A stretch of 42,989 bases of DNA from an uncultured Clostridia bacterium (GTDB lineage Bacteria > Bacillota > Clostridia > TANB77 > CAG-508): positions 1-42,989 of the forward strand of contig CAPNDH010000005.1 of NCBI GenBank assembly GCA_948664205.1, given 5' to 3'. The position numbers and the translations under genes were made by a program. Below are positions 24,802-33,351 of the stretch, piece by piece (position 1 is the first letter of the stretch; each line of letters starts with the position of its first letter). The notes beneath the pieces were generated by a model. The model was not told the DNA's origin. It did no database searches and was given only the letters and a program-made list of their open reading frames with translations.

Positions 24802-25060
24802 ATAGTGAATAGTGAAGAATGAATAGTGAATAATGAATAATTTGAAATAGTTTAAAAATTATTCACGATTCACTATTTGTTTTATTATATACCGAAAATT
24901 GATTTAAAATAGTAGGGGCTAAATCGGTAAGGAATACCAAAGGGGAATACCGAATTTCGCCCAAAACCTGAGAATAATTTAAAAGAATTGTAGGGGCGAG
25001 CATCGCTCGTCCACACTTCGAAGAAAAGGCTTAAATGAAAAATGAATAATACAGAATTCT
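24802..25060. repeat. Repeat block after pilC: heptamer palindrome, family 1, family 2
   Basis: GAATAGT-type heptamers (24803-24840) and an inverted heptamer stretch ATTATTCACGATTCACTATT (24856-24876) can form a hairpin that probably ends the pilus operon. Family 1 lies at 24912-24962 and family 2 at 24989-25012. Confidence 0.65.
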
Positions 25061-25084
25061 GAGATTTTTGAGGAGGAAAAAAAC

Positions 25085-25993
25085 ATGCAAATTGGAATTG
25101 ATTTAGGTGGAAGCCATATAGCGGTTGGAATTATAAGTGAAAAAAATACTATAGTTGTAAAAAGAGAAAAAAATATAGAAAAAGTTAATACATCAGAAAA
25201 TATAAAGCAATATATAGTAGATAATATAAAAATACTAATTTCTCAAGTATTAAAAGACGTAGGAGCACCAAGCTGTGTAATATCCAAAATAGGCATATCA
25301 GCTCCTGGAAGAATAAAGAATAATATCATATATGACATGTATAATTTAGGAATAAAAGAATTTGACTTAGTCAAAATATTATCAGAGCATTATGGAGTAG
25401 AAATAGTACTAAGAAATGATGCAAAATGTGCAGCATTAGTTGAAAAGAAAATAGGAAACTTGAAGGACTATGATGACTGTGTATTTTTATGCTTAGGAAC
25501 AGGAATAGGGGGAGCAACCTTCATAAATGGAAGAATGTTAGAATACACTAAAGAATGGGGCTCAGAATATGGTCATATGATAATTAAAAAAGATGGTTTA
25601 GAATGTAAATGTGGAAACAAAGGATGTTTTGAAAAATATGCATCAATGCAAGCATTTAAAAATGGAATAATAAAATTATTAAGCTTAGACCCTAATATTT
25701 CATCAGAAAACATATTAAAAATTTTAACAAATAAAGTAAACGAAAAAAATCAAGAAGTAAATAAATATATTGATGAATATATAGAAAACTTAATTATAGG
25801 AATATCAAATATAGTAAATATATTATCGCCAGAAGCAATTTGTATAGGTGGAAGTTTTGTATATTATGAAGAAATATTATATACAAGATTATTAGAAAAA
25901 ATGAATTTGAAAAAATTTAATGGAAATAAGCCAAAAATATTATTAGCGAAAATGAAAAATGATGCGGGAATGATAGGAAGTTGTTTATCATAA
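25085..25993 (+). CDS. ROK-family sugar kinase (glucokinase-like)
   Basis: 302 residues. N-terminal ATP site MQIGIDLGGSHIAVGII, sugar-binding region LRNDAKCAALVEKKIG, GTGIGGATFINGR, the Glu/His segment EWGSEYGHMII, and the ROK zinc motif CKCGNKGCFEKYAS. It phosphorylates a hexose (glucose or an N-acetyl sugar) in the cytoplasm; the sugar cannot be chosen from sequence. Full length for the family. GAGGAGGAAAAAAAC precedes the ATG. Standing alone after the pilus locus. Confidence 0.93.
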   Translation: MQIGIDLGGSHIAVGIISEKNTIVVKREKNIEKVNTSENIKQYIVDNIKILISQVLKDVGAPSCVISKIGISAPGRIKNNIIYDMYNLGIKEFDLVKILSEHYGVEIVLRNDAKCAALVEKKIGNLKDYDDCVFLCLGTGIGGATFINGRMLEYTKEWGSEYGHMIIKKDGLECKCGNKGCFEKYASMQAFKNGIIKLLSLDPNISSENILKILTNKVNEKNQEVNKYIDEYIENLIIGISNIVNILSPEAICIGGSFVYYEEILYTRLLEKMNLKKFNGNKPKILLAKMKNDAGMIGSCLS

Positions 25994-26024
25994 ATTAAAT
26001 AATTTTTAGGCAAAATTATAGTAA

Positions 26025-26047
26025 TTTTGGGCATTTTATGGTATAAT
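26025..26047 (+). promoter_or_regulatory. Extended -10 promoter of the Fic gene
   Basis: TGGTATAAT with TATAAT at 26042-26047 and a poor -35 (TTTTGG near 26025), about 40 bp before the start codon. Confidence 0.5.
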
Positions 26048-26086
26048 ATTAAGGTATGAAAAAGAAAAATTTTAAGAGGTTTTTAT

Positions 26087-26920
26087 ATGTTTAATGAAGA
26101 AAATTATATAATTGAAAATGAAACAACTGATGCCACAAAAAAGCAAGAATATTGGAACACTGGTATTGGATTAAATAAAGTTGATAATTTAGAGCCTTCT
26201 AAATATTTATTAGATTTATCACAAAAGAATATCAATGGTGAACTAAAATATTATGAAGTAGAAAACTTATTAAAAACATATTATGAAACGCAAAATTATA
26301 ACGATATAAATATTCAAAAAGAAAAAGAATGTGATTTAGTATCATTAAGAATAGCACAGCTTTTAGAAGATAAGAGTTTCGGTTTTAGTCCTATCACTTT
26401 AAAGAACATTCATAGATATTTATTTAAAGATATTTATGATTTTGCAGGTAATTACAGAGATTATAACATTTCTAAAAAAGAACCTGTTCTAAATGGTGAA
26501 ACTGTAAAATATGTAAATTATCAAGATATAGAAAGTTATTTCGAATATGATTTTAAAGAAGAAAAGGATTTTGATTACTCAAAACTAAATAATGATGAAT
26601 TGATAAAACATATTGCAAAATTCACTTCAAGTATTTGGCAAGTACATCCTTTTGGAGAAGGAAATACTAGAACAACTGCTGTATTTATTGAGAAGTACCT
26701 TAACAATATGGGATTTGATGTTAATAATGATATGTTTAAAGAATATAGCTTATATTTTAGAAATGCTTTAGTTAGAAGTAATTACGGAAATATTCCCAAA
26801 GGAATTTATCCTATATTTGATTATTTAATAATGTTTTTTGAAAATCTATTACAAAATAAAAACAATGAATTAGAAAATAGCGAACTATATGCAAAAGAAC
26901 TATTTGAAAATAATAATTAA
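26087..26920 (+). CDS. Fic-domain AMP-transferase
   Basis: 277 residues. The N-terminal 70 residues resemble the VbhA-type antitoxin/inhibitory region fused to many Firmicute Fic proteins (GLNKVDNLEPSKYLL, then NGELKYYEVENLLKTYY). The Fic core follows (about 100-210) with DIYDFAGNYRDYN and catalytic motif HPFGEGNTRTTAVF. Such enzymes transfer AMP or related groups to protein hydroxyls and are often held inactive by the fused helix. The motif has Thr where Gly/Lys is usual (GNTR), a common variant. It stands alone with its own promoter. Confidence 0.9.
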   Translation: MFNEENYIIENETTDATKKQEYWNTGIGLNKVDNLEPSKYLLDLSQKNINGELKYYEVENLLKTYYETQNYNDINIQKEKECDLVSLRIAQLLEDKSFGFSPITLKNIHRYLFKDIYDFAGNYRDYNISKKEPVLNGETVKYVNYQDIESYFEYDFKEEKDFDYSKLNNDELIKHIAKFTSSIWQVHPFGEGNTRTTAVFIEKYLNNMGFDVNNDMFKEYSLYFRNALVRSNYGNIPKGIYPIFDYLIMFFENLLQNKNNELENSELYAKELFENNN

Positions 26921-26945
26921 AAGGTGAAAATTAATAAAATACTAT

Positions 26946-27096
26946 AAAAAAGGTCTTTTTCTATATTCTTAGGAAAGTCATACGCGATAGCAGTGAGTTT
27001 CCTTAGAAGATAGTTATGGAAGAATTAGATTTTCTTATGTGGCTTTGCCACTTAGAAAATTTTATTCTTGCTTTTAGTAGAAAAAGGACTTTTTTT
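26946..27096 (+). repeat. Structured dispersed repeat, copy B, inside a terminator-like stem
   Basis: Hairpin 1 is TTCTTAGGAAA...TTTCCTTAGAA with an inner GATA loop. Hairpin 2 pairs AAGAATTAGATTTTCTTATG with CTTAGAAAATTTTATTCTT. Both are enclosed by an outer stem (AAAAAAGGTCTTTTTCT at 26946 and AGAAAAAGGACTTTTTTT near 27079). Homologous to 38554-38708 and partly to 12416-12487. Confidence 0.65.
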
Positions 27097-27141
27097 ATGA
27101 TATAATTATAATAGATATGTAGTTTTAAAGGAGGAAATAAT

Positions 27142-27813
27142 ATGTTTGAAGGTAAATATGGTAAAGGATTAACTATTGGGCTAATAATAGGCATTATAGT
27201 AATAATAGGAATTATCGGTTTTTTTACATTTGATTATATAAGAAATTCAAAAATAAAAAGTGATGCTTCAGATGCAGTAGGAAGGTTTGAAGGAAATGTA
27301 GAAAATGAAAATAAAGAAAAACCAGAAACTAATACAATAGATGATGTAACTTTAAATATTCAAATAGAAAATATAATAACAAATACAGATGGAAGTTCAA
27401 ATAATGGAGAAAAAATGTATAAAGGTTTCCCACAAGTAGGAACAATACAAATACCAAAAATAAACTTAGAATATCCAGTATTAAAAGATGCAAGTAAAGA
27501 TGCAATAGAAGTATCAGTTGCAGTAAATGGAGGACCAGGTCTAAATAAAGTAGGAAATACAATAATAATAGGCCATAACTACAGAAATGGAACATTTTTC
27601 TCAAACAACAAAAACTTATCAGAAGGAGATAAAATATATATTACAGATGAATCAGGACAAAAGGTAGAATATACAATATATAGCATATTTACAACATCAC
27701 CAGAAGACTCAGACTATATGGATAGAGATACTGGGGGTAAAAGAGAAGTAACTTTAGTAACATGTACAGACGATACAAAAAGTAGACTAATAATTTGTGC
27801 AAAAGCAGAGTAA
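27142..27813 (+). CDS. srt: Sortase, intact copy
   Basis: 223 residues. N-terminal membrane anchor (about 8-28), an Asn/Glu-rich linker, then a sortase domain (about 95-223): GTIQIPKINLEYPVL, catalytic His in IIGHNYRNGTFF, catalytic Cys in VTLVTCTDD, and Arg in KSRLIICAK. It is a membrane transpeptidase that joins sorting-signal proteins to the envelope. Class is uncertain (D- or A-like). AAAGGAGG precedes the ATG. A second, homologous sortase gene follows at 28088. Confidence 0.93.
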   Translation: MFEGKYGKGLTIGLIIGIIVIIGIIGFFTFDYIRNSKIKSDASDAVGRFEGNVENENKEKPETNTIDDVTLNIQIENIITNTDGSSNNGEKMYKGFPQVGTIQIPKINLEYPVLKDASKDAIEVSVAVNGGPGLNKVGNTIIIGHNYRNGTFFSNNKNLSEGDKIYITDESGQKVEYTIYSIFTTSPEDSDYMDRDTGGKREVTLVTCTDDTKSRLIICAKAE

Positions 27814-27838
27814 TAGTTGATATAAATTCAATTCTATT

Positions 27839-28010
27839 GTAGGGGCTAAATCGGTAAGGAATACCAGATAGGAATACCGAATTTCGCCCAAAACATAGTA
27901 CAAAATTAAAAATAATTGTAGGGGCGGCTATTAGCCGTCCGCACTTCGAAGGAAAGACCTAAATGAATAATGAATAGTACAAGATTGCGGTTTAGTGTAG
28001 GGGGTTGCAC
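27839..28010. repeat. Repeat block between the two sortase genes
   Basis: Family 1 at 27839-27889 and family 2 (GTAGGGGCGGCTATTAGCCG, then TCC) at 27918-27940 followed by GCACTTCGAAGGAAA and one AATGAATAATGAATAGTAC unit. 28010-28087 shows nothing but the ribosome site. Confidence 0.75.
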
Positions 28011-28087
28011 TTTGGGCGATTCGATCTTTGAAGTAATTACTAAAATGAATTTAAAATGTATTATAAATATCGTGAAAGGAGCATGTA

Positions 28088-28739
28088 ATGAATAAAGGAA
28101 GAAAATTTTTTTCAATATTATTAACAATTATAATAACAATAACAATTGCACTAATCAGTTTTCTAGCATATAAATATATATCAAATTACATACTTACAAA
28201 AGAAGCATCAGACATAGTTGATGAATTTGAAAATAGTATTATTACAGTAGCAATAGATGATGAAAATAACATAATTAATGAAGAAATACAAGCTCCAACA
28301 AATTCAAATACTTCAGGAAACAAAACTTCATCAAGAATAAAGCATAAAGGATATGATGTAATAGGAAGTATACAAATACCAAAAACAAAAGTAAAATATC
28401 CAATTGTAAATTCAGCAGAGCCAGCAGCTATGGATACAGCAATAGTAATGCTTTACGGCCCGGGGCTTAACGAAGAAGGAAACACAGTAATAGTAGGACA
28501 TAATTATAGAAATGGCGGATTTTTTGGAAATAATAAAAAGTTAGAAAATGGTGATAAAATATATATAACAGATAGCAAACGGAAATAAAGTTGAATATAC
28601 AGTTTATAATAAATATACTACAACAGATTCAGATTTTAGCTATGCTACAAGAAATACAGAAGGAAAAAGAGAAATATCATTATCAACATGTACATCAAAT
28701 AGCTCTACAAGGCTTGTTATATGGGCTAAAGAAAATTAA
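28088..28739 (+). CDS. Second sortase, read through a +1 shift at CGG
   Basis: As one protein, 216 residues: N-terminal anchor (about 12-34), linker, sortase domain with GSIQIPKTKVKYPIV and catalytic His in VIVGHNYRNGGFF. The starting frame ends at TAA 28586, before the catalytic Cys and Arg. The remainder is in the +1 frame and holds ISLSTCTSN (Cys) and STRLVIWAKEN (Arg). The junction is AGC AAA CGG AAA; skipping C28580 gives ITDSKGNKVEY, which matches ITDESGQKVEY of the intact neighbour residue for residue with no gap. The enzyme can be active only if the shift occurs. Confidence 0.8.
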
Positions 28740-28780
28740 AAAATAATTAAAATGTAAACTTAATATAGTTATACGGGAAT

Positions 28781-28800
28781 AAGGCTATTGGCCTTTTTCT
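28781..28800 (+). terminator. Terminator after the second sortase
   Basis: AAGGC (28781-28785) pairs with GCCTT (28791-28795), followed by TTTTCT. Short stem. Confidence 0.55.
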
Positions 28801-28848
28801 CATTTAAAAAATTACCATAAAATTTTTAAAAAAATATTGGAAAATGTT

Positions 28849-28877
28849 TTGACTTTTGCCAAAATTTGTAGTATAAT
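28849..28877 (+). promoter_or_regulatory. Promoter of carD
   Basis: TTGACT (28849-28854), spacer 17, TATAAT (28872-28877), about 80 bp before the start codon. Confidence 0.75.
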
Positions 28878-28958
28878 ATAACTGGTAGTTGAAAAAGAGA
28901 ATCGAAACCTTTCTTAACTTAACTAATAAAAAATTTAGCAGTGAAAGGAGTGTCTTAC

Positions 28959-29528
28959 ATGTTCAATGTAGGTGATAAAATAGTATACCCAATGCATGGT
29001 GCAGGTACAATAGATGCAATAGAAGAAAAGGATATTTTAGGTCAAACACAAGCCTATTATATTATAAAAATGCCAGGTGAAGTAAAAGTAATGGTACCAA
29101 CAGCCAAAGCAGAAGAAATTGGTGTTAGAAATATAATTAGTAAAGAAAACGCAGGAAAAGTATTAGAAATTTTAGAAGAAAACGAAACTGAAATGTCTAA
29201 TAATTGGAATAAAAGATATAGAGATAATATGGAAAAAATGAAAAGTGGCGACATTTACGAAGTAGCAGATGTAGTAAGAAACCTTGCATTTAAACAAAAA
29301 GAAAAAGGTTTATCTACAGGTGAAAAGAAGATGCTTAATAATGCTAAGCAAATATTAGTAAGCGAGTTAGTTTTAGCAGAACATGCTTCACAAGAAGATG
29401 TTGAAAACTTGGTTGAAAATAAAATAACAATGTCATTCCAAGAATTTAAAGCACCAGTTCAAGAAACTGAAATAGGAAAAGATATAGTTAAGAAATTTAT
29501 TCCATTTGATGGAACAACAAATGTATAA
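28959..29528 (+). CDS. carD: CarD-family transcription regulator
   Basis: 189 residues. N-terminal RNA-polymerase-interacting Tudor-like domain: MFNVGDKIVYPMHGAGTID and VKVMVPTAKAEEIGVR. The C-terminal half is helical and DNA-binding (KRYRDNMEKMKSGDIYEVADV, STGEKKMLNNAKQIL). CarD proteins bind the polymerase beta subunit and stabilise open complexes at many promoters. The ATG at 28959 is preceded by AAAGGAG; an upstream in-frame GTG overlaps that site. Single gene with its own promoter and terminator. Confidence 0.92.
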   Translation: MFNVGDKIVYPMHGAGTIDAIEEKDILGQTQAYYIIKMPGEVKVMVPTAKAEEIGVRNIISKENAGKVLEILEENETEMSNNWNKRYRDNMEKMKSGDIYEVADVVRNLAFKQKEKGLSTGEKKMLNNAKQILVSELVLAEHASQEDVENLVENKITMSFQEFKAPVQETEIGKDIVKKFIPFDGTTNV

Positions 29529-29546
29529 AATAAGCGCACAATATAT

Positions 29547-29575
29547 AAAAGACGACTTTGTAAGTCGTCTTTTGT
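29547..29575 (+). terminator. Terminator after carD
   Basis: A perfect 12-bp stem AAAAGACGACTT / AAGTCGTCTTTT (29547-29558 with 29562-29573). Confidence 0.85.
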
Positions 29576-29928
29576 GACGCTATTTAGGATGTTTTTTTAA
29601 TAGTGTCATCTGTTATATGCATAAAATTTAATTAAAATTTTAGGGGGGGGAGTGAGCATAGCTCGTCCGTTCTTCGAAGAAAATGCTTAAACAAATAGCG
29701 AATAATCAATAGTTAATAGTTAATAGTACAAATCTTTCAGATTTGATTTAGGGCAGAGCTATTTGCCATCCGTTATTCAAGAAAATTAAGCAAATACTCG
29801 GAAATCTGCTAAGCTATGCTTGTAGCTACAATGACACAAAAAAATTAAGGTGCTTTGACTAATTAAGAAGGATTTATGTATATTGTGTCGAATAATATAA
29901 ATATGAAATAGAAAGGTAGATAGAATTA
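29576..29928 (+). other. Intergenic region with family 2 repeat and dnaG promoter
   Basis: No gene. It holds a G-rich family 2 repeat at 29641-29670 (GAGCATAGCTC core), a degraded heptamer stretch (AATAGTT units, 29695-29730) and a probable promoter TTGACT (29855-29860), spacer 18, TATATT (29879-29884). Confidence 0.6.
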
Positions 29929-31716
29929 ATGCGCTATAGTGATGAATTGATAGATGAAATCAGAAATAGAAATGACATAGTAGATGTAATATCACAATAT
30001 GTAGTATTAAAAAGAAGTGGTAGAAACTTTTTTGGATTGTGTCCTTTCCATAAAGAAAAATCACCTTCTTTTTCTGTATCGCCAGATAAGCAAATATTTC
30101 ATTGTTTTGGTTGTGGTGTTGGAGGAAATGTATTTCATTTTGTAAGCAAAATTGAAAATATAAGTTTTAGAGAAGCATTAGAGATGTTAGCTGAAAAAGC
30201 TGGAGTAGAACTTCCAATATTAGAATCTGATACAGATAACAAACTTATTCAGTTAAAATCAAAAGTATATGAAATAAATAAATGTGCAGCAGAATTTTAT
30301 CATGAAAACCTATATAAACCAAATGCAAAACCAGCACAAGAGTATGTTAGAAAAAGAAAAATGGATAATACTACATTAAAAAATTTTATGATAGGTTATT
30401 CAAATAATAGTTATAACGAACTATATAATATGCTTAAAGAAAAAGGTTTTACAGAAGAAGAAATATTAGCTTCAAGTTTAGTTAATAAAACTAAAGAAGG
30501 AAAGTTTATAGATCGTTTTCGTGGAAGACTAATGTTTCCAATTCAAGATGTTAGAAATAGAGTAATAGCTTTTGGTGGAAGAGTGCTAGATGACAGCAAA
30601 CCTAAATATATAAACTCACCAGAAAATATTGTATATAGTAAAGGAAGACATCTATTTGGTTTAAATGTTGCAAAAAAATACGAAAATAAAATGAAAAAAA
30701 TTATTATTGTAGAGGGCTATATGGATGCAATATCACTTCATCAAAGAGGAATACACAATGTAGTTGCATCACTTGGAACTGCAATGACAGACGCACAAGG
30801 GCATTTGCTTAGAAACAATAGTGAACAAGTTGTTATTGGTTATGACTCAGATGGAGCTGGACAGCTAGCTACCATGAGAGGTTTAGAAATACTTCAAAGT
30901 ATGGGTTGTGATATTAGAATTCTACAAATAGAAGGAGCAAAAGACCCAGATGAATTTGTAGTAAAATATGGTCCAGAAAGATTTTTGAAACAAGTAGACA
31001 ATGCAATTTCACTAGTTGAATATAAAGTAAAAGTGCTAAAAAGTAACTTGAATTTAGAGCAACCAAATGACAAAATAAAATTTTTAAAAGAAATTGCAAA
31101 TGTATTATCAAAAATAGACAATAGCATAGAAAAAGAAGTGTATGCAGATAAAATATCAAAAGAATATAAAGTATCTAAAGAAGCAATCTATGCTGAAATA
31201 AATAAATTAGATAAATCTAATAACAAAGCAAATAAAATATTAGAAAAATCAAAACCAAGAGCAGAAATAAAAAAAGAAACTGTAACCAATGAACAAGTAG
31301 ATAAAAGAGAAAAATTAGCTATATACTTATTAATTAATTATCCAAATGAAAGTTATCAAATAATTAGGAAAAACATAGATATTAATGACTTCGAAAGCGA
31401 AAAAAACAGAAATATTGTAAAAAAATTGTATGAAGAACTAGAAAAAGGAAACAGTAATATTAATAATGTTTTAGATTGGTTTGAAGATGAAGAAACAATT
31501 AATTATATTTCTTGGATTTTAGCATATGATTTTGAAATAACAGAAGTTAATAAATGTATAACAGATTTAATAAATATATACTCAAAACAAAATTTAATAA
31601 ATCAAAGAAATGAAATAATAAAAGCATTAGAAAGAAATGACTTAAGTAAAGAAGAAAGTGAGCAATTAGGGGCTATGTTAAATGAAATAATAATTAAGCT
31701 TGCTAAAATGAAATAG
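29929..31716 (+). CDS. dnaG: DNA primase
   Basis: 595 residues. N-terminal CHC2 zinc finger CPFHKEKSPSFSVSPDKQ...HCFGCG (about 42-65), primase core with RFRGRLMFPIQD, TOPRIM Glu in IIVEGYMDAISLHQ and Asp in VIGYDSDGAGQ, then a C-terminal helicase-interacting domain (about 430-595). It makes RNA primers for lagging-strand synthesis. GAAAGG lies upstream of the ATG. It precedes rpoD by 12 nt, the dnaG-rpoD order typical of Firmicutes. Confidence 0.97.
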   Translation: MRYSDELIDEIRNRNDIVDVISQYVVLKRSGRNFFGLCPFHKEKSPSFSVSPDKQIFHCFGCGVGGNVFHFVSKIENISFREALEMLAEKAGVELPILESDTDNKLIQLKSKVYEINKCAAEFYHENLYKPNAKPAQEYVRKRKMDNTTLKNFMIGYSNNSYNELYNMLKEKGFTEEEILASSLVNKTKEGKFIDRFRGRLMFPIQDVRNRVIAFGGRVLDDSKPKYINSPENIVYSKGRHLFGLNVAKKYENKMKKIIIVEGYMDAISLHQRGIHNVVASLGTAMTDAQGHLLRNNSEQVVIGYDSDGAGQLATMRGLEILQSMGCDIRILQIEGAKDPDEFVVKYGPERFLKQVDNAISLVEYKVKVLKSNLNLEQPNDKIKFLKEIANVLSKIDNSIEKEVYADKISKEYKVSKEAIYAEINKLDKSNNKANKILEKSKPRAEIKKETVTNEQVDKREKLAIYLLINYPNESYQIIRKNIDINDFESEKNRNIVKKLYEELEKGNSNINNVLDWFEDEETINYISWILAYDFEITEVNKCITDLINIYSKQNLINQRNEIIKALERNDLSKEESEQLGAMLNEIIIKLAKMK

Positions 31717-31728
31717 GAGGGGTTATTT

Positions 31729-32964
31729 GTGAAAAAAAATGAAACTTCAGAAGAAATAATAGAAGAAAAAGCAAATAATAAAAATAAAAAGGATGTAGGG
31801 GCTAAATCAGTAAAAAATACTAAAGAACAAAGCCAAAATTCATCTGATAAAGATACAGAAAAAACTAAAAAAATAAAAGAGCCAGAAATAGAAGAAACAG
31901 TAAATAAAATAATGGAAAAGGCAAAATCAAAAGATGGTGGAATGACAATAGGAGAACTTGCTAACCAATTAGAAGATACTAATCCCGAACAATTAGATAA
32001 AGTTTTTGATGCCTTTGAAGAAATAGGTGTAGATTTACTACAAGAGGAATTAGATGAACCTGATATAGAGGATTTAAAAGAAGTAGAAGATATAAAACTA
32101 GAAGAAATAGACTTAAATGCAGGAATAGATGGAGTAAATGTTGAAGACCCTGTAAGAATGTATTTAAGAGAAATAGGTAAAATACCACTACTTAGCTATG
32201 AAGAAGAACTAGAACTTGCACAGAAAGTTTTAGAAGGTGACGAGTATGCAAAACAGAAACTTTCAGAATCTAACTTAAGATTAGTTGTAAGTATAGCTAA
32301 AAAATATGTTGGTAGAGGAATGCTATTTTTAGACTTAATTCAAGAAGGAAATATGGGGTTAATAAAAGCAGTAGAAAAATTTGACTATACAAAAGGTTTC
32401 AAATTTAGTACTTATGCTACATGGTGGATACGTCAAGCAATAACAAGAGCAATTGCAGATCAATCAAGAACTATAAGGGTACCAGTACACATGGTAGAAA
32501 CAATAAATAAATTAATACGTACTTCAAGGCACTTATTACAACAATTAGGTAGAGAGCCAACCCAAGAAGAAATAGCAAAAGAAATGGAAATACCAGTTGA
32601 AAAAGTAATAGAAATACAAAAAATAGCACAAGACCCAGTATCATTAGAAACACCAATAGGAGAAGAAGATGATAGCCATTTAGGAGACTTTATTCAAGAT
32701 GACGATAGCCCAGCACCACAAGATTCAGCAGCATATACACTTCTAAAAGAACAATTAGAAGAAGTAATGGGCACACTAACACAAAGAGAAGCAAAAGTAT
32801 TAAAATTAAGGTTTGGACTAGAAGATGGAAAAGCACGTACACTAGAAGAAGTAGGAAGAGAATTCATGGTAACACGTGAAAGAATAAGACAAATAGAAGC
32901 AAAAGCCCTAAGAAAACTAAGACATCCATCACGTTCTAAAAAATTAAGAGATTATATGAATTAG
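31729..32964 (+). CDS. rpoD: Primary sigma factor RpoD / SigA
   Basis: 411 residues. Region 1.1-like acidic N-terminus (about 50-135), region 1.2 DPVRMYLREIGKIPLL, region 2 with KKYVGRGMLFLDLIQEGNMG and KFSTYATWWIRQAITRAI (-10 recognition), region 3, and region 4 with LEEVGREFMVTRERIRQIE (-35 HTH). It directs most transcription. GTG start with GGAGGGG 6 nt upstream. The poorly conserved first 50 residues include a stretch (31795-31821) that matches the intergenic family 1 repeat. Confidence 0.98.
   Translation: MKKNETSEEIIEEKANNKNKKDVGAKSVKNTKEQSQNSSDKDTEKTKKIKEPEIEETVNKIMEKAKSKDGGMTIGELANQLEDTNPEQLDKVFDAFEEIGVDLLQEELDEPDIEDLKEVEDIKLEEIDLNAGIDGVNVEDPVRMYLREIGKIPLLSYEEELELAQKVLEGDEYAKQKLSESNLRLVVSIAKKYVGRGMLFLDLIQEGNMGLIKAVEKFDYTKGFKFSTYATWWIRQAITRAIADQSRTIRVPVHMVETINKLIRTSRHLLQQLGREPTQEEIAKEMEIPVEKVIEIQKIAQDPVSLETPIGEEDDSHLGDFIQDDDSPAPQDSAAYTLLKEQLEEVMGTLTQREAKVLKLRFGLEDGKARTLEEVGREFMVTRERIRQIEAKALRKLRHPSRSKKLRDYMN
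31795..31821 (+). repeat. Family 1 repeat half-copy inside the rpoD coding sequence
   Basis: GTAGGGGCTAAATCAGTAAA then AAATACT matches 23 of 27 bases of the left half of the family 1 intergenic repeat; the differences are G to A or C to T. It is in frame and encodes VGAKSVKNT. Confidence 0.6.
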
Positions 32965-32967
32965 AAT

Positions 32968-33003
32968 AAAGAGGGACACTATTAAAATAATGTCCCTCTT
33001 TTC
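32968..33003. terminator. Terminator after rpoD
   Basis: AAAGAGGGACA (32968-32978) pairs with TGTCCCTCTTT (32991-33001); works in both directions. Confidence 0.9.
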
Positions 33004-33010
33004 ATATCAT

Positions 33011-33160
33011 TTAATCTCCCGGGTGTAACATACTTATCCATGATAATTGACGGTTTGCAGCTTTTAAAGCTTTATGCTGTAAAATTAAACAAACAATGGC
33101 AATAAAAAGTGCGATACTAAGTAAAGCTATTATTATACAAAGTATAGTAACAGTATTCAT
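33011..33160 (-). CDS. Small single-pass membrane protein
   Basis: 49 residues beginning MNTVTILCIIIALLSIALFI: one transmembrane helix (about 4-27) and a short basic tail (QHKALKAANRQLSW). The ATG at 33160 has GAGGAGG 9 nt upstream, which supports translation. No family recognised. It stands alone between rpoD (convergent) and the SPFH gene. Confidence 0.6.
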   Translation of the reverse strand: MNTVTILCIIIALLSIALFIAIVCLILQHKALKAANRQLSWISMLHPGD

Positions 33161-33309
33161 ATATTTTCCTCCTCTAAAATTATTTTTTGTGAGATATATA
33201 ATAAAATGCACTTGGCATTAAAATAAGATTAATATACTGATATTATAGCACATAAAGTTAAAAAGTCAAGTAAAGCAATCTAGATAATAGTTGAAATTTA
33301 TAAAGTTAT

Positions 33310-33351
33310 TTAATTAAAAAAACGCATTAGAAAATGCGTTTTTTTAATTAA
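33310..33351. terminator. Terminator of the nfeD-SPFH operon
   Basis: A perfect 19-bp stem (33310-33328 with 33333-33351, loop AGAA). On the minus strand it overlaps the SPFH stop codon. 33161-33309 holds only the small gene's promoter region. Confidence 0.85.

Noticed and set aside
26087..26920. Fic protein as inactive because of GNTR
   Set aside because: Thr at this position is a frequent variant in this Firmicute group; the catalytic His and flanking Gly, Asn, Arg are present.
28088..28739. Second sortase as a plain pseudogene
   Set aside because: The part beyond the break is fully conserved, including catalytic residues, and there is only one lesion.
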